Shown: positions 46,308 to 56,500 of the stretch, piece by piece | How the letters are laid out: each line of letters opens with the position of its first letter | Numbering within the stretch: position 1 is the first letter of the stretch | Origin: Girardinichthys multiradiatus | Lineage: Eukaryota; Chordata; Actinopteri; Cyprinodontiformes; Goodeidae | Reading direction: 5' to 3' | Assembly: GCF_021462225.1 (NCBI RefSeq) | Contig: NC_061800.1 | Span: forward strand, 6,148,501-6,212,500 | DNA: 64,000 bases | Translations under genes and position numbers: made by a program | The notes under the pieces: model-generated | Databases searched by the model: none | Seen by the model: the letters and a program-made list of their open reading frames with translations, nothing else | Told to the model about the DNA's origin: nothing

Positions 46308-46884
46308 TGTTGGGTTCTGAGGTTTAGAGAGACCAAAGCACAAACAAGAGCTTGGCGGCTGCATGTTTAAAGTAGTCTTCCTTCTTTGTTCAAAGATAAG
46401 TTCAAAAGGTTTTCCAAACGTAGCAAGAACGTAGCAAAAATCACTGCAGGTACAAAAACACTAGTCGAAACTCCAAAAACTTACAGAGTTGACTCTGCAG
46501 GAACATAGTAGTCAAAGCTTTAGAAGGGGATAGGTGAACAAACCAAGGAACCAGCGAAGAACAAACAAAAACAGAGAGCTTATGAACAGAGGGAAGTGGA
46601 GTATGGACCAATGAGATACTGAGGCAAGTAATCAGATGAGAATGGAAATCAGGTGTGGACAAGGCTATAAAGAATTGAGGGAATCTGGATGGTTGCTAAG
46701 GTGACCAAACTAGAATACAAAGGGAACATGAGGGAAGCTAGGTAATAACATAACCAAAGAAACCTGACTACAAAAACAAAACTATAAATAACAAAACTCA
46801 GGGAAACGGAACTAAGAAAACTATAGATGGAGATAATAAACCAAAAGAGACATAAGAACCTAGAATAATCATTAACTAAAAGTG
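46308..46884 (-). repeat. Solo LTR R, second copy, left piece
   Basis: Colinear with 34429-34862 and 35292-35340 of the first R copy (shared GCAGCATGTTTAAAG-type start, CAAAAGGTTTTCCAAAC, AGTTGACTCTGCAG, CATAAGAACCTAGAATAATC). It holds an extra segment of about 130 bp not present in copy one. It is split at 46885 by an L2 and resumes at 58678. Confidence 0.8.
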
Positions 46885-47507
46885 TAAAAAAGTATTTCTG
46901 GGCAAACTTGACTCTTTTGAATATTTAGCTCTCTGGGTAAAGAGCCCTGGCCAAACCATGTTCTTGAATATTTGCAGGCCTCCTAAGTCCAAAACAAACT
47001 TTATCAGTGATTTTAATGAGCTTTCATCTGTGATTTGTGTTGATTATGACTGTTTAATTATTGTGGGAGACTTCAACATTCACATGGACAATCCTGAAGA
47101 CAGAAGTACAATAGATCTATGTGACACTCTTAGAAATTTTGGTTTGACTCAACATGTTAAACAGCAAACGCACAAACAGGGACATATTTTGGACTTGATC
47201 ATCACTAAGGGTCTAAACATTTCCAAGGTGTCTGTAACTGATGTTGCCCTATCTAACCACTTTTCTGTTATTTTTGAAAGAATCATCTGCAATGACTCAG
47301 TTTGCCAAAGAGACATGATAAGAAAATGCATCTTTAAGGACGGTGCTGCTGAAACCTTTAACCAGATTTACTCTTCTACCTCCACTTTGCCCTGTAACAC
47401 TGTAGATGAGTTGGTAGATAACTTTCATTCTAAAATCTCGGACATCATTGATTCAATTGCTCCAATTAAAGTGAAAGTCGTTTCTGGGAAGAAAATGTCT
47501 CCATGGA
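46885..47507 (+). pseudogene. L2 LINE, left piece (endonuclease C-terminal half and linker)
   Basis: A 5'-truncated L2 of the same subfamily as 35703-38760. It carries KTNFISDFNELSSVICVDYD, VGDFNIHMDNPE, LDLIITKGLNI, ALSNHFSVIFE (the usual SDH is changed to SNH) and the linker up to KKMSPW. It is preceded by TAACTAAAAGTG (46873-46884), matching TAACTAAAGTG after the 3' end (58678-58688), so this is the target duplication. The element is cut at 47507 by the ERV and continues at 56501. Confidence 0.88.
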
Positions 47508-47711
47508 TGTTAGGGTTTGAACACTTTTGTATTGTTTATCACTCATGTCTGCTCTAAGTGCTTTTCCCTCCTACATGCCACAGAAAGGGATATGGGGGAG
47601 ACGAGTGAGTTATGCTTTTATCAGCAAAATCTAGGGGCTGCTTGTACTAGTCCCCACTCTCTCTCTCTCTCTCTGTTTAAAATCAAGACACATGAACCCT
47701 AACCTTTCTGA

Positions 47712-47742
<31 letters not shown>

Positions 47743-47908
47743 ACACACCCTGAATATTTGTTGAACTGTGTGTGAACCAGCATGTATAAATAAAGAGAGA
47801 GGGGTGCCAACACTTTGTAGTCTGCACTGCAAAGTGAGCTACCCATGCTGCAAGTAAAACTGACTCTGTATCGTTCTTGCCTCTGATTTGATTAATTAAT
47901 ACCTAACA
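47508..47908 (+). repeat. 5' LTR of ERV A
   Basis: A 401-bp LTR with TG...CA ends. It contains a CT tract (47659-47676), a C run and CA repeat (about 47711-47748), and TATAAATAAAG at 47785-47795, which offers both a TATA box and an AATAAA-like signal. Confidence 0.9.
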
Positions 47909-47914
47909 TAAACT

Positions 47915-47932
47915 TGGTCCTTCGAGCGGATA
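47915..47932 (+). promoter_or_regulatory. ERV A primer binding site, probable tRNA-Tyr
   Basis: Six bases after the LTR the sequence reads TGGTCCTTCGAGC, the exact complement of the 3' end of vertebrate tRNA-Tyr as I recall it (GCTCGAAGGACCA). The next bases match if one C is missing. A tRNA-Tyr primer is uncommon among retroviral elements. Confidence 0.65.
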
Positions 47933-48065
47933 GATTTCAATAACCTTATTTTCTTTGCTTTAACAGTGACTCTCAGAGGATCCAGAGAGTCACCAAGAAG
48001 TCAACTCCGAGGTGAGACAGTTTTAAAATAGAATAAGCGCTAAGATAAGAAAAAGTCGTTTGTAG

Positions 48066-48230
48066 TGTCTCGCCGTAAGGAGACAACAATTGGATAGGTT
48101 TTATTTCGCCGGAAGGAAATAGCGATAAATTTAGGTAGGATCTCGCTGCAAGGAGATCAGAAATGACTAGGTAGTTCCACCGTAAGGGAACTGGATAATT
48201 TGGTTGGTAGCATTTCGCCGGAAGGAAATG
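48066..48230 (+). ncRNA. Array of five GNRA-tetraloop hairpins in the ERV A leader
   Basis: Five 20-nt hairpins at 48066-48085, 48102-48121, 48139-48158, 48173-48192 and 48211-48230. Each has a 6-bp stem, a 2-nt bulge (GC or AC) on the 5' side, a C-G or U-G closing pair and a GNRA loop (GUAA, GGAA, GCAA, GUAA, GGAA). Stems differ but stay paired (GUCUC/GAGAC, AUUUC/GAAAU, AUCUC/GAGAU, GUUCC/GGAAC, AUUUC/GAAAU). The spacing is 34-38 nt. The location, after the primer site and a donor-like site, is where packaging signals lie, so a role in RNA packaging or dimer formation is plausible but inferred. Confidence 0.75.
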
Positions 48231-48785
48231 AAATTAAATGTTGCATAATAAGGGAGCTCATAAACTAAGCTAGGTCGACCATACATATTGCTGAAGGGAC
48301 ATAAATATGTCAAAATACTAACTGTGTGAGTGCTGTTGTGTGTGTTTGGAGGACTAAGCATTTTTGGAAGAATCATAGCAAGATTCTGCTGGTCCTGTGT
48401 TTTCTTTTGCCCAGATTAAAACTACGTACTGGTGACTTTGGGGATTCAGGTCGGATTTCATTCCAGAAAATTAACACCGCTGTGAACTAGTCGCAGTAGA
48501 AGGGCGTGTTAATGTCCTCCCCATAAGTCTCATGCCAGTGACCTTTTATCTGGGACATTCATACTATAATTGATCTAACGTGCCAGAGGAAACCGCAGGA
48601 GGGGACACGGACGCCTGGCCAGCCTGAGACGTTGTCCTCAGTCCACCTCCATTTTACGGAGGGGAGTCCTAGTGCCCGCCTGCGGCTTCTGGTCGATTGG
48701 ATCCGAACTATTTGTCTACAAATATATGTGAGTGAGAAGTTGCTCTGTATGATATAATGTATATTATTATTATTTTGTTTTATTA
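48231..48785 (+). other. ERV A leader, no ORF recognised
   Basis: Leader-like sequence after the hairpins with a second donor-like ATATGTGAGTGAG near 48721-48733. No gag was recognised. Confidence 0.5.
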
Positions 48786-48796
48786 CACATTAACCA

Positions 48797-49162
48797 GTCA
48801 GTCAGTCAGTCATTTTCTACCGCTTATTCCATAGTGGGTCGTGGGGGAGATGGTGCCTATCTCCAGCAGTCTATGGGCGAGAGGCAGGGTACACCCTAGA
48901 CAGATTGCCAGTCCATCGCAGGGCAACACACAAACAACCATGCACACACTCATTCATACACCTAAGGTCAATTTAGAGTGACCAATTAACCTAACAGGCA
49001 TGTCTTTGGACTGTGGAAGGAAGCCGGAGTACCCGGTGAGAACCCACACATGCACGGGGAGAACATGCAAACTCCATGCAGAAAGACCCCAGGCTGGGAA
49101 TTGAACCCAGGACCTTCTTGCTGCAAGGCAACAGTGCTACCAACTGCACCACCGTGCAGCCC
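48797..49162 (-). mobile_element. tRNA-derived SINE
   Basis: A 366-bp SINE on the minus strand, flanked by an exact 11-bp duplication CACATTAACCA (48786-48796 and 49163-49173). The tRNA-like head is at the right end. It has an A box (TGGTGCAGTTGG, complement of 49140-49151) and a B box (GGTTCAATTCC, complement of 49097-49107). The left end has GTCA repeats (TCAGTCAGTCAGTCATTTTC). Related pieces lie at 39060 and 39755. It inserted after ERV A. Confidence 0.9.
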
Positions 49163-49173
49163 CACATTAACCA

Positions 49174-49554
49174 TCATCTCCTAAAAAATGAAAGGAAAAC
49201 GTGGGGATTATTGTGTTAAAGGTGCTTTAATTTGGGAAGATAAGTTTGGTTTTTCACAGAGTGGAAGTTTGAGTGTAAATAAGTTAAATAGTTTAAATAG
49301 TTTCAAGTAAAACAGTTGATGGACGGAGATGAGAAAAATAAAAAACATAAGAAAAAGATTAAAAAGCACAGAGTGCATCAATTAAGGTGTTAAAGAGTTA
49401 AAACTTTCCTGCAGGAAGTTTCATTTGTCTTAAATATTGCGATCAGTTGGAAAAGAAAGGAGTATAGTGCATGTTATGAAAGGAAGTGACAGGCAGGTGG
49501 ACAACTGACTGACTGACTGATAATATTTCTGTGTGCAAAATCTGAACCTATACT

Positions 49555-49589
<35 letters not shown>

Positions 49590-51971
49590 TATGGGATTTG
49601 AGTGCAAAATCTGTGTTTTGAGTCTAGATTTAGATACCTGCCCTTCCCATGGTTACTCCACCAAAGACCCTTCTTCAGCATGGCCTGAAAGAGAGGGAGC
49701 CTGCCTGCCTGCCTGCCTGCCTGCTTGCTGCAAATCACAGTGTGAGTTTCCACCAGAACGAACCCAAACCCACTGAGATGGACAACGAACCATGCTGCTG
49801 CAGAGCCAGAGGAGCGATACACTGGATTTATATTGAAAGCACATCTTATGCGGGCAGAAGAGAAACAGGCCGGAGCAAAGTTTTTTCTCCCTCCTGGAGA
49901 AGTTAAAGTGGACAAAGAAGGAATGAATGTCCCACCAACAGACCTGGGAAGGGCCTGGGTTGTTTTTGGACTGATAGAGGACTGTGTGCCGTGACAGTCT
50001 GACTCTGGAGCAATCAAGAAACTGATGGGGGTAACATACAAACACACACACATTTGCATAAATCTTTTCCTATTTTCTGCAACGAAGAACGCTTATTAAC
50101 CGCTGCTCATGTGACGCTTGATTGACGTTGACAGATATAGTGGGTTAAGATATTATTTTAGGGTTAGAAAAGTATCTTCAAAAGGGTGATAACTTAGCTC
50201 ATTTGATACTTTCCAGTTAATTCTTTTAGAGAAGCAAGTTCTCTTTCGTCGTGGAACATTCAGGGTCAATTATTATAGTTATTAAAAGTAATTAAAATGC
50301 AGAAAAAGTTACATTTCCAAAACTCAGCAGTAACCATGTGTTTCTATGTTATTCTCAGGACAGATCTCAGGAAGGAGCATTTTCAAATCCCATCGCATGC
50401 GTAACACCTGATGGGTTTCTCCTTCAGGTATTATTTTCTGTTGTCAGAGTTTGTATTCCATAAATCTAATGGGTAGAGACCTCATTAAAACAGGCTTAGT
50501 TTTACTGCAGATGGTCTTCATACAGTCTCTGACACAGTACTTCCAGTTTGGTGCAGTTTTTGTCCGCAAGTGCTAACTGACGCTTATGGAAGGTACAAAT
50601 TCATTGTTTTTCACAGCAGCTGCTGGGAAGAGTTTATATTAGGTTTTTATTTCTTCCCTCTTCTGATTCATGCAGCGTGTTGATTTACATTGTACCTTAT
50701 ATCAGGTCCTGACAAAAACTATGAAAGGCTTGGTTCTGTAGGTTCTTTTTTCTCCCTTTAGGGAAGGAAAGTAAACCTAATCAGTTCTGTGCTGCATAGG
50801 AATATTAAAACACTTGTTGTTTTCTAAGATATCACCAGCTAAAACTTTTAAAACTTTTGAGAGTAATTGGTTTTGTTAAACACATTTTCCTTGGTAAAAC
50901 AAACCTTTAAAATGAGAATGGGAAAAATTGGGTTATTTTTGAAGGTAAGAAAGAATCTGATTGGACAGTGGTACCACACACAAAAATTAAAACAGATCTA
51001 AGCCAATGATGGGTTCAAGTCATTTGGTGGCTTTGAAATGCAATAATACTCAAAATTTCTACTCTGGGGGACACAGATTGGGGTTGAAGAGTTTTGTTTT
51101 AGAACCAAGATTAGGATTTTTATAACGGAATAAAGGCAAGTAAAATCCTTCATTTTAGGAAAAGAAAAAAATAAAGGCTCTCTCAACACTAAAGAGGATG
51201 GTCGGCACAAACTCCAGTCTCCTTGTTTGATTTCTTAGGGTTTAAAGATTAAAAGAGTACAAAGGTACACAAGGTAATTTCAGATTACTAAATCATAAAA
51301 TATTGGAACATTTATCAGCATTTGGATTATTAAAGAGGGGTTCTAGTAATAATTTTCTCCCCAACTCTCAAAATTTAAATAGCCAAATTAAGGAAAATTA
51401 TATGTGTCCTCCCTTTGAAACACTATGTGGAACAAAGTCCGGTTTGGAGTCAAGCTTCTTATCTTAATTTCTGATTAAGTCAAACACTGCAGTTTTTGTT
51501 TTGTTTGGGTATAACCATAAAAATGTCAATGCCGACTTAAAATACTTCTTTACATTTAACCTGAGCAGAGAAATTCTGGAATACAGCTGCGATCAAATTG
51601 AGCCAAACAAAAAGAGAACTATAACAATAACTCTCAGGGTTGTAGTTATTATTATTACAGAGTTACAGTACAAAGAATTGCCAAAAGGTTTCAGCATCAG
51701 TGAATTTGGATTCATTTAAAAGAAAACTTTTGCTGTGCTTCTAAATAGTTTGAGATCTCTTTGGATTATGTGCACTCATCTTAAAAAAGATCCTGACGAT
51801 TGTCATAACAAATTTGATCAATTACAGCATTAAAAGATATGGCTGAGAAAACATATTCTGAAAAGAGATTGTTAAAATTTTCTTTGAATTCTTGAAGCTT
51901 CAAATTTGGCCATTTGTCTGTCTTTGATGTTTTGTCTTTGTTTTGTTGGAATGAATGTTTGTTTATATGCT
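49174..51971. other. ERV A interior, no gene recognised; simple repeats
   Basis: No gag or pol could be recognised in either strand. It holds a CA repeat at about 49557-49586 and a CCTG repeat at about 49701-49725. The rest is AT-rich with only short frames, so coding parts have been lost or were never present. Confidence 0.5.
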
Positions 51972-51976
51972 GCATG

Positions 51977-52433
51977 TGTTATGATTTGGGATTTTTTGGT
52001 TTCAGGTTTTTTCCTTATGTTTTTCACTGCTCAAGTTTTGAATCATGCTTTTGTTTATTATTTTTCAGGTCATGTTTTAGTCTTCTTCATGTTTTGTTTT
52101 TATATTAGAGTCTCTGTTTTTGCCACAGCCACGTTTTGTTCTGTCTGTCAATTAAGTTTATTCGGTTCACCTGCACCATGTTAATCAGTTTTGTTTTCCA
52201 CCTGTACCATGCTCCATATATACACACCTGTTCAGTTAGTCGTTGCGGAAACATTTCTCATGCTCATGTCTTGTTCTCAGATCATGTCTTGATTTTTGCT
52301 CATGCCTGCCCGTTTGTTGTTTTGTTTCTGCCTCCTGTTGTGAGTGAGTTTTTTGTTATTAAATCTTTTGCACTTACCGTCACGATGCCTGCTCGTCTGC
52401 ATTCTGGGGTCCAATATCTTGCAAGCCATAACA
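51977..52433 (+). repeat. Solo LTR inside ERV A
   Basis: A 457-bp LTR with ends TGTTATGATT and CCATAACA and a 5-bp duplication GCATG (51972-51976 and 52434-52438). ATTAAATCTTTTGCAC near 52360 is a polyadenylation-like site. No internal region remains. Confidence 0.82.
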
Positions 52434-52438
52434 GCATG

Positions 52439-53425
52439 ACACAATAATCCATGTTTAGAATAATGTTTCTAAATCCCAGATTGATTAAAACTTTGAGTTT
52501 TCAGGAGAGTTAAGAAGCAGCTTGTTTCTGAGGTAGGTGCATGTTAACAGTTTTGCCGTTTAAGGTACACTAAGATGGGTTGGAATAAAGAAACTGTGGG
52601 TCCCGCCCATAGGCTGCCCATCAGAGGTTAGTGCTGCCTGACTCCGCCCACCAACCAGGTTGGTTCATGCCTTCACTTTCATGGAAATGCTTAGCACCTC
52701 CCTTCCTGAGTTTTAACACTGTTTAAGAGACAATAGAATCAAAATGCTTGTAGTGATTGTTGCCTTAAAAACATGTTTTTTGTATAATAATTAAGGATGT
52801 ACCATGACATATAGATTTATGTGTTTTACTATTAAAAGGTTAATGAAATAGTTTAAACTAATTTGAAGAATTAGTTTTGCATACAGAATCATTGGTGATT
52901 TATTAGATTGAAAGTTTTCCCTGGTGCCATTACGCTAGCTGACAGTTCAAGAAATGCCAAAAGTAAGGAATATATTTTTGATAAAGAATCTGAGTCATGA
53001 CTTCATATTTGGTGGGAATTATTTATTAGATTAAATTTGTAAATTGTATTCATCAAAATTACATTAGATTTCCATTAATCTAATACTTATCTTCATACAA
53101 GATAAATCAGGATGATATGTGACATAATTCTAAGTAAGATATTGATGAACTGTAGAACAACTGAAGTTTGTGTTTTGTTGTTAATGGAACTGAGTTGCAG
53201 TTAAAAACATATGGATTTTATTTATGTAGTTTTCGTTAAATTCATAGTGACACATAGTTATGTCAGAATTCATTTCTTTGGTTCTATGTAATGTGATCTT
53301 GGTTACTAGAACATTCTTGTTCAAACCTATTGCTGGATTGTCGCATGGGTTGGACCCTGCGCCAGAAGGGGGGAATGTCAGAATAAAGTAACATGGAGAT
53401 ATTGCCAAGATAAATTTTTTCCACA
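52439..53425. other. No gene seen
   Basis: Unassigned AT-rich part of ERV A. AGAAGGGGGGAATGTC near 53365-53380 looks like a polypurine tract with an LTR-like start, but no LTR follows that I recognise. Confidence 0.45.
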
Positions 53426-53429
53426 TCTT

Positions 53430-53728
53430 TGTGTGAAGATAGGATGTTGTTTTACTGTCAAAACCTGTCCACTGTGTTTTCTCAAGTTTCACAGACGGTA
53501 AAGGCTGCATTACCAGGAACAGCCACTTCCACCCTCCAGTCCTTTATTCCTGGCGACTGGATTCTGGTCAGAGAATCTAGGAGAAAACACTGGAAGTCCA
53601 GGCGCTGGAATGGCCCATATCAGATCCTACTAGTCACCCAGGAAAGCTGCAGGAAAGCTCAAGCTCCTCCAGCTTCATCTGGCTTCCAGGACACAAGTCA
53701 TCTTCCAACTGGATCATCCACGGCCTGA
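53430..53728 (+). pseudogene. ERV B integrase C-terminal fragment
   Basis: One frame reads FIPGDWILVRESRRKHWKSR near 53545-53604, followed by WNGPYQILLVTQ. This is the SH3-like DNA-binding end of a gamma-like retroviral integrase. The frame then shifts, and the rest of pol is missing. It lies just upstream of the env relic, as expected for the pol-env order. Confidence 0.75.
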
Positions 53729-54489
53729 AAGGTGTGAGGACAGCGGACCACCACAAGACAAAGAACTGTAAGCTGATCACTGGCGAGTGATTGAAGAGGT
53801 GGTTGAAGATCACTGTTCTTACAAGGGCACAATAATCCCTTGGGCAGTGCAACGTTTTTTCCGAATCTACTTAACGCCATCGCATTGCCTGAAAGTTAGA
53901 AATCATAAGGTCATTTGCCTCACTGCACACACCACAGTGAGAGACACATAGGAAACATACAGGGAAGACCTCTACACATTTGCACATAACCTTTATCTGG
54001 ATGATGGACTGGCGACGTCTGCAACAGAGAGACAGTCAAACATGCGCCATGATGCTTATTCTCCTTAATTTCTCAACATTTGGTGGCTACTAGGCACTCC
54101 TTTGCCTGGACAGCGAGGGTCAGCCAAATTCTTTTCTCCCACTCTGACAGCAAAACTGACTCTGAGGAGGAAATCTCGGATGCTTTTATCTAACTTTCAT
54201 GTTTATTGCTTGATATCTATCATTATGGTACAAATTTGATATGTGTTCATTTCCACCGTTGTTTAGTTGGACTATGGAAGCCTAACTTCCAGCAGGTTAG
54301 AGTTCCTGTTTCTAAACATATTTCTAGAGGAGCTTCCTACGACCGCTCACCTGTACCAGACTGGTAACAGAGCAGCTTGAAGCGCAGAAGCCACTCAGGA
54401 GAGGCAGCAGGATTTTTGAGTTTTGTTTATGATTTGTTTTCTTTGAGAGAAAAAAAAACTGTTTGCTTTCAGTACCAGAAGAAAGGACA

Positions 54490-55420
54490 TTCCACTTCAA
54501 GGTCACGATGCAGCTATATGGAAGATGGTCTGTTCTGATGCTAATGATTGGTATTGCAAGTATTTTTATTACACAAAGACAGTGTGTGGCTAATTTGAGT
54601 AATTACGCCAATAGTACTCATCAGCTGATTCGAAGAGAGAGTCATCACTTTTCTGACTACCATGATCATGCTGAAAATGTCTGGTGGCAACTGATGCATC
54701 AAACCATGAGGAAGATAAGAAATGACAGTTGCTATGTTTGTTGTTTGATTTCACGTGCTATTAATGATCAACCATTCTTAGTACCTATTCCTACTTTCTT
54801 TCCAGGTAGGCAACATAACCAGCTGGTGGAAGTTGTTTTTCCTTGGGTGAGGAATTATATCGTAAGGCAAAGCAGAAATGTTAGTAGATTTTCTAGTGAG
54901 ACTAATTTAATATGTGCTACTACAGGAATTCTTTATAGATTTTGGGGTAATAGGAATTAATAGGATATCCAGATATAGGTACAGATATTTGTATCGCACA
55001 GGAGGAAAACACACCTTATTTCCTTGGAAAGACAGAAGGTTGCAAAACTATTATATCTGTTTCATGTACTTTAATCAACAGACATAAATTTGAGTCATGT
55101 CCTATCAGAACTGCTGCTTCTACCATTTCAAGATCTTTGGTCCCAGATCCCTTTGTGTTTACTCTTAATCTTACAGCCGTACTGAATGTAAGTAAGTTGT
55201 ATGACCAGGCAGGTAAATTAACCAGGGTTCTTGTTACTTTTCCTAGTATAGATGGGTACTCATGTCCTAAGAACATGGTTTGGATGTGTGGAAATAGATC
55301 ATATCTGTATCTGCCTGCTAATTGGTCTGGAGTATGTTATCTAGCTCATTTACTACCTACAGTCACAACTTATAATTCAGTCAGCCCATTATTAGAGAGG
55401 AAGGTTTCACTGTTCTGACC
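54490..55420 (+). pseudogene. ERV B envelope gene, broken and lacking the transmembrane part
   Basis: A relic of a fish ERV envelope gene in two frames (54463-54960 and 55137-55418). It has a hydrophobic signal-like segment near 54530-54580 (LMLMIGIASIFIT), several N-glycosylation sequons, a CYVC pair near 54733 that could be the CXXC motif of the surface subunit, and CGNRSYLYLPANWSG near 55290-55335 in the later part. A stop and a frameshift separate the frames. The fusion peptide, heptad repeats and CX6CC region of the transmembrane subunit are absent before the LTR at 55557. It is not functional. Confidence 0.7.
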
Positions 55421-55556
55421 AAGGAGGAGCAAGCTCTTAGAACATGAGTTTGCAAAGTAGAATGGCTTTGGATTATCTGTTAGCTGAGAGGGCTGATGGT
55501 TTTGAAGAATTTTCTTTCTTTTAATTGTGATTACATTGTAATCAGAAGAAAGGAGT

Positions 55557-55850
55557 TGTAATGGAAATTCTTGTATTAAGTGCTCTAAGGTGTTCCAAAG
55601 TATATGACCTTTAGGTTACCTGTCTTTCTTCAGAACATCTGTGTTAGAGGAGGAAGCTGTAAAAGCCAGTATCAGATGTTTGATGGTTAAAACCCATTCC
55701 TTTTGGGTGATGTCTCAGGAAAAGCAGATGGTCTGCTCATAGATAACTTTGTTACCTCTGACCAGAGGAGGGTCTAGGGCCATAAAGCACAAACTCTTTT
55801 AAGTTGAGATAACACCCACATACTCTTTAAATACTGTGTGTAAATGTTGA
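55557..55850 (+). repeat. Truncated LTR of ERV B
   Basis: TGTAATGGAAATTCTTG... matches the first ~290 bp of the solo LTR at 34863-35287, up to the TTTAAATACTGTGTGTAAATG segment. It is preceded by a purine-rich AGAAGAAAGGAGT. The R/U5 part is missing; the sequence after 55850 belongs to the ERV A end or is unassigned. Confidence 0.8.
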
Positions 55851-56109
55851 CACCATACTGAACCCAAAGACAAATGACTACGATGACATGAACAAGGCTT
55901 GTTTTAATTCTTTTACTTTTATTACATTTTGTTTTCTTTGATTTATTATATTGTTTTATTATTATTGTACTATATCATGGTTGATGGGCGCCTAGGGCGG
56001 AGGGGCCGTGTGAGTGTTTCCCAAAATATAATCTGCTTTCCTTCCATGGGTTTGTGCTCACACAGAGTGTTTTCTCTTACATGTATCTAATCATGACTTT
56101 ATTCGTGAT

Positions 56110-56121
56110 AAAAAAGGGGGG
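56110..56121 (+). promoter_or_regulatory. ERV A polypurine tract
   Basis: AAAAAAGGGGGG followed by AC and the 3' LTR start TGTTAGGG. Confidence 0.85.
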
Positions 56122-56123
56122 AC

Positions 56124-56500
56124 TGTTAGGGTTTGAAAACTTTTGTATTGTTTATCACTCATGTCTGCTCTAAGTGCTTTTCCATCCTACATTCCACAGA
56201 AAGGGATATGGGGGAGACGAGTGAGTTATGCTTTTATCAGCAACATCTAGAGGCTGCTTGTACTAGTCCCCACTCTCTCTCTCTCTCTCTCTCTGTTTAA
56301 AATCAAGACATATGAACCCTAACCTTTCTGACCCCCCCCCCCCCACACACACACACACCCTGAATGAACCAGCATGTATAAATAAAGAGAGAGGGGTGCC
56401 AACACTTTGTAGTCTGCACTGCAAAGTGAGCTACCCTTGCTGCAAGTAAAACTGACACTGTATCGTTTTTGCCTCTGAGTTGACTAATTAATACCTAACA
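56124..56500 (+). repeat. 3' LTR of ERV A
   Basis: A 377-bp LTR, colinear with 47508-47908. It is shorter because of fewer C and CA units and a missing AATATTTGTTGAACTGTGTG-type segment. Confidence 0.9.

Larger units (their letters stand above)
47508..56500 (+). mobile_element. Degenerate endogenous retrovirus (family A) with nested inserts
   Basis: A 9-kb LTR element inserted into the L2 after 47507. LTRs are at 47508-47908 and 56124-56500 (TGTTAGGG...CCTAACA). The flank is duplicated as TGGA (47504-47507 and 56502-56505). It has a tRNA-type primer site, a leader with a strong splice-donor-like GAG|GTGAGA at 48012 and hairpins, and a polypurine tract AAAAAAGGGGGG at 56110-56121. By eye the LTRs differ at about 3 percent plus indels in the CT, C and CA tracts. 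No gag or intact pol was recognised. The interior contains a SINE, a solo LTR, and integrase, env and LTR pieces of ERV family B. Confidence 0.85.

Noticed and set aside
48066..48230. Regularly spaced short repeats that could recall a CRISPR array
   Set aside because: The context is a eukaryotic retroelement leader, the repeats are hairpins with variable stems, and the intervals are similar to each other and not unique spacers.
49557..49586. CA dinucleotide repeat and neighbouring CCTG repeat as functional elements
   Set aside because: Ordinary microsatellites. No further structure around them.
53365..53380. AGAAGGGGGGAATGTC as a polypurine tract and LTR start
   Set aside because: No LTR-like repeat follows and no second copy was found in the window.
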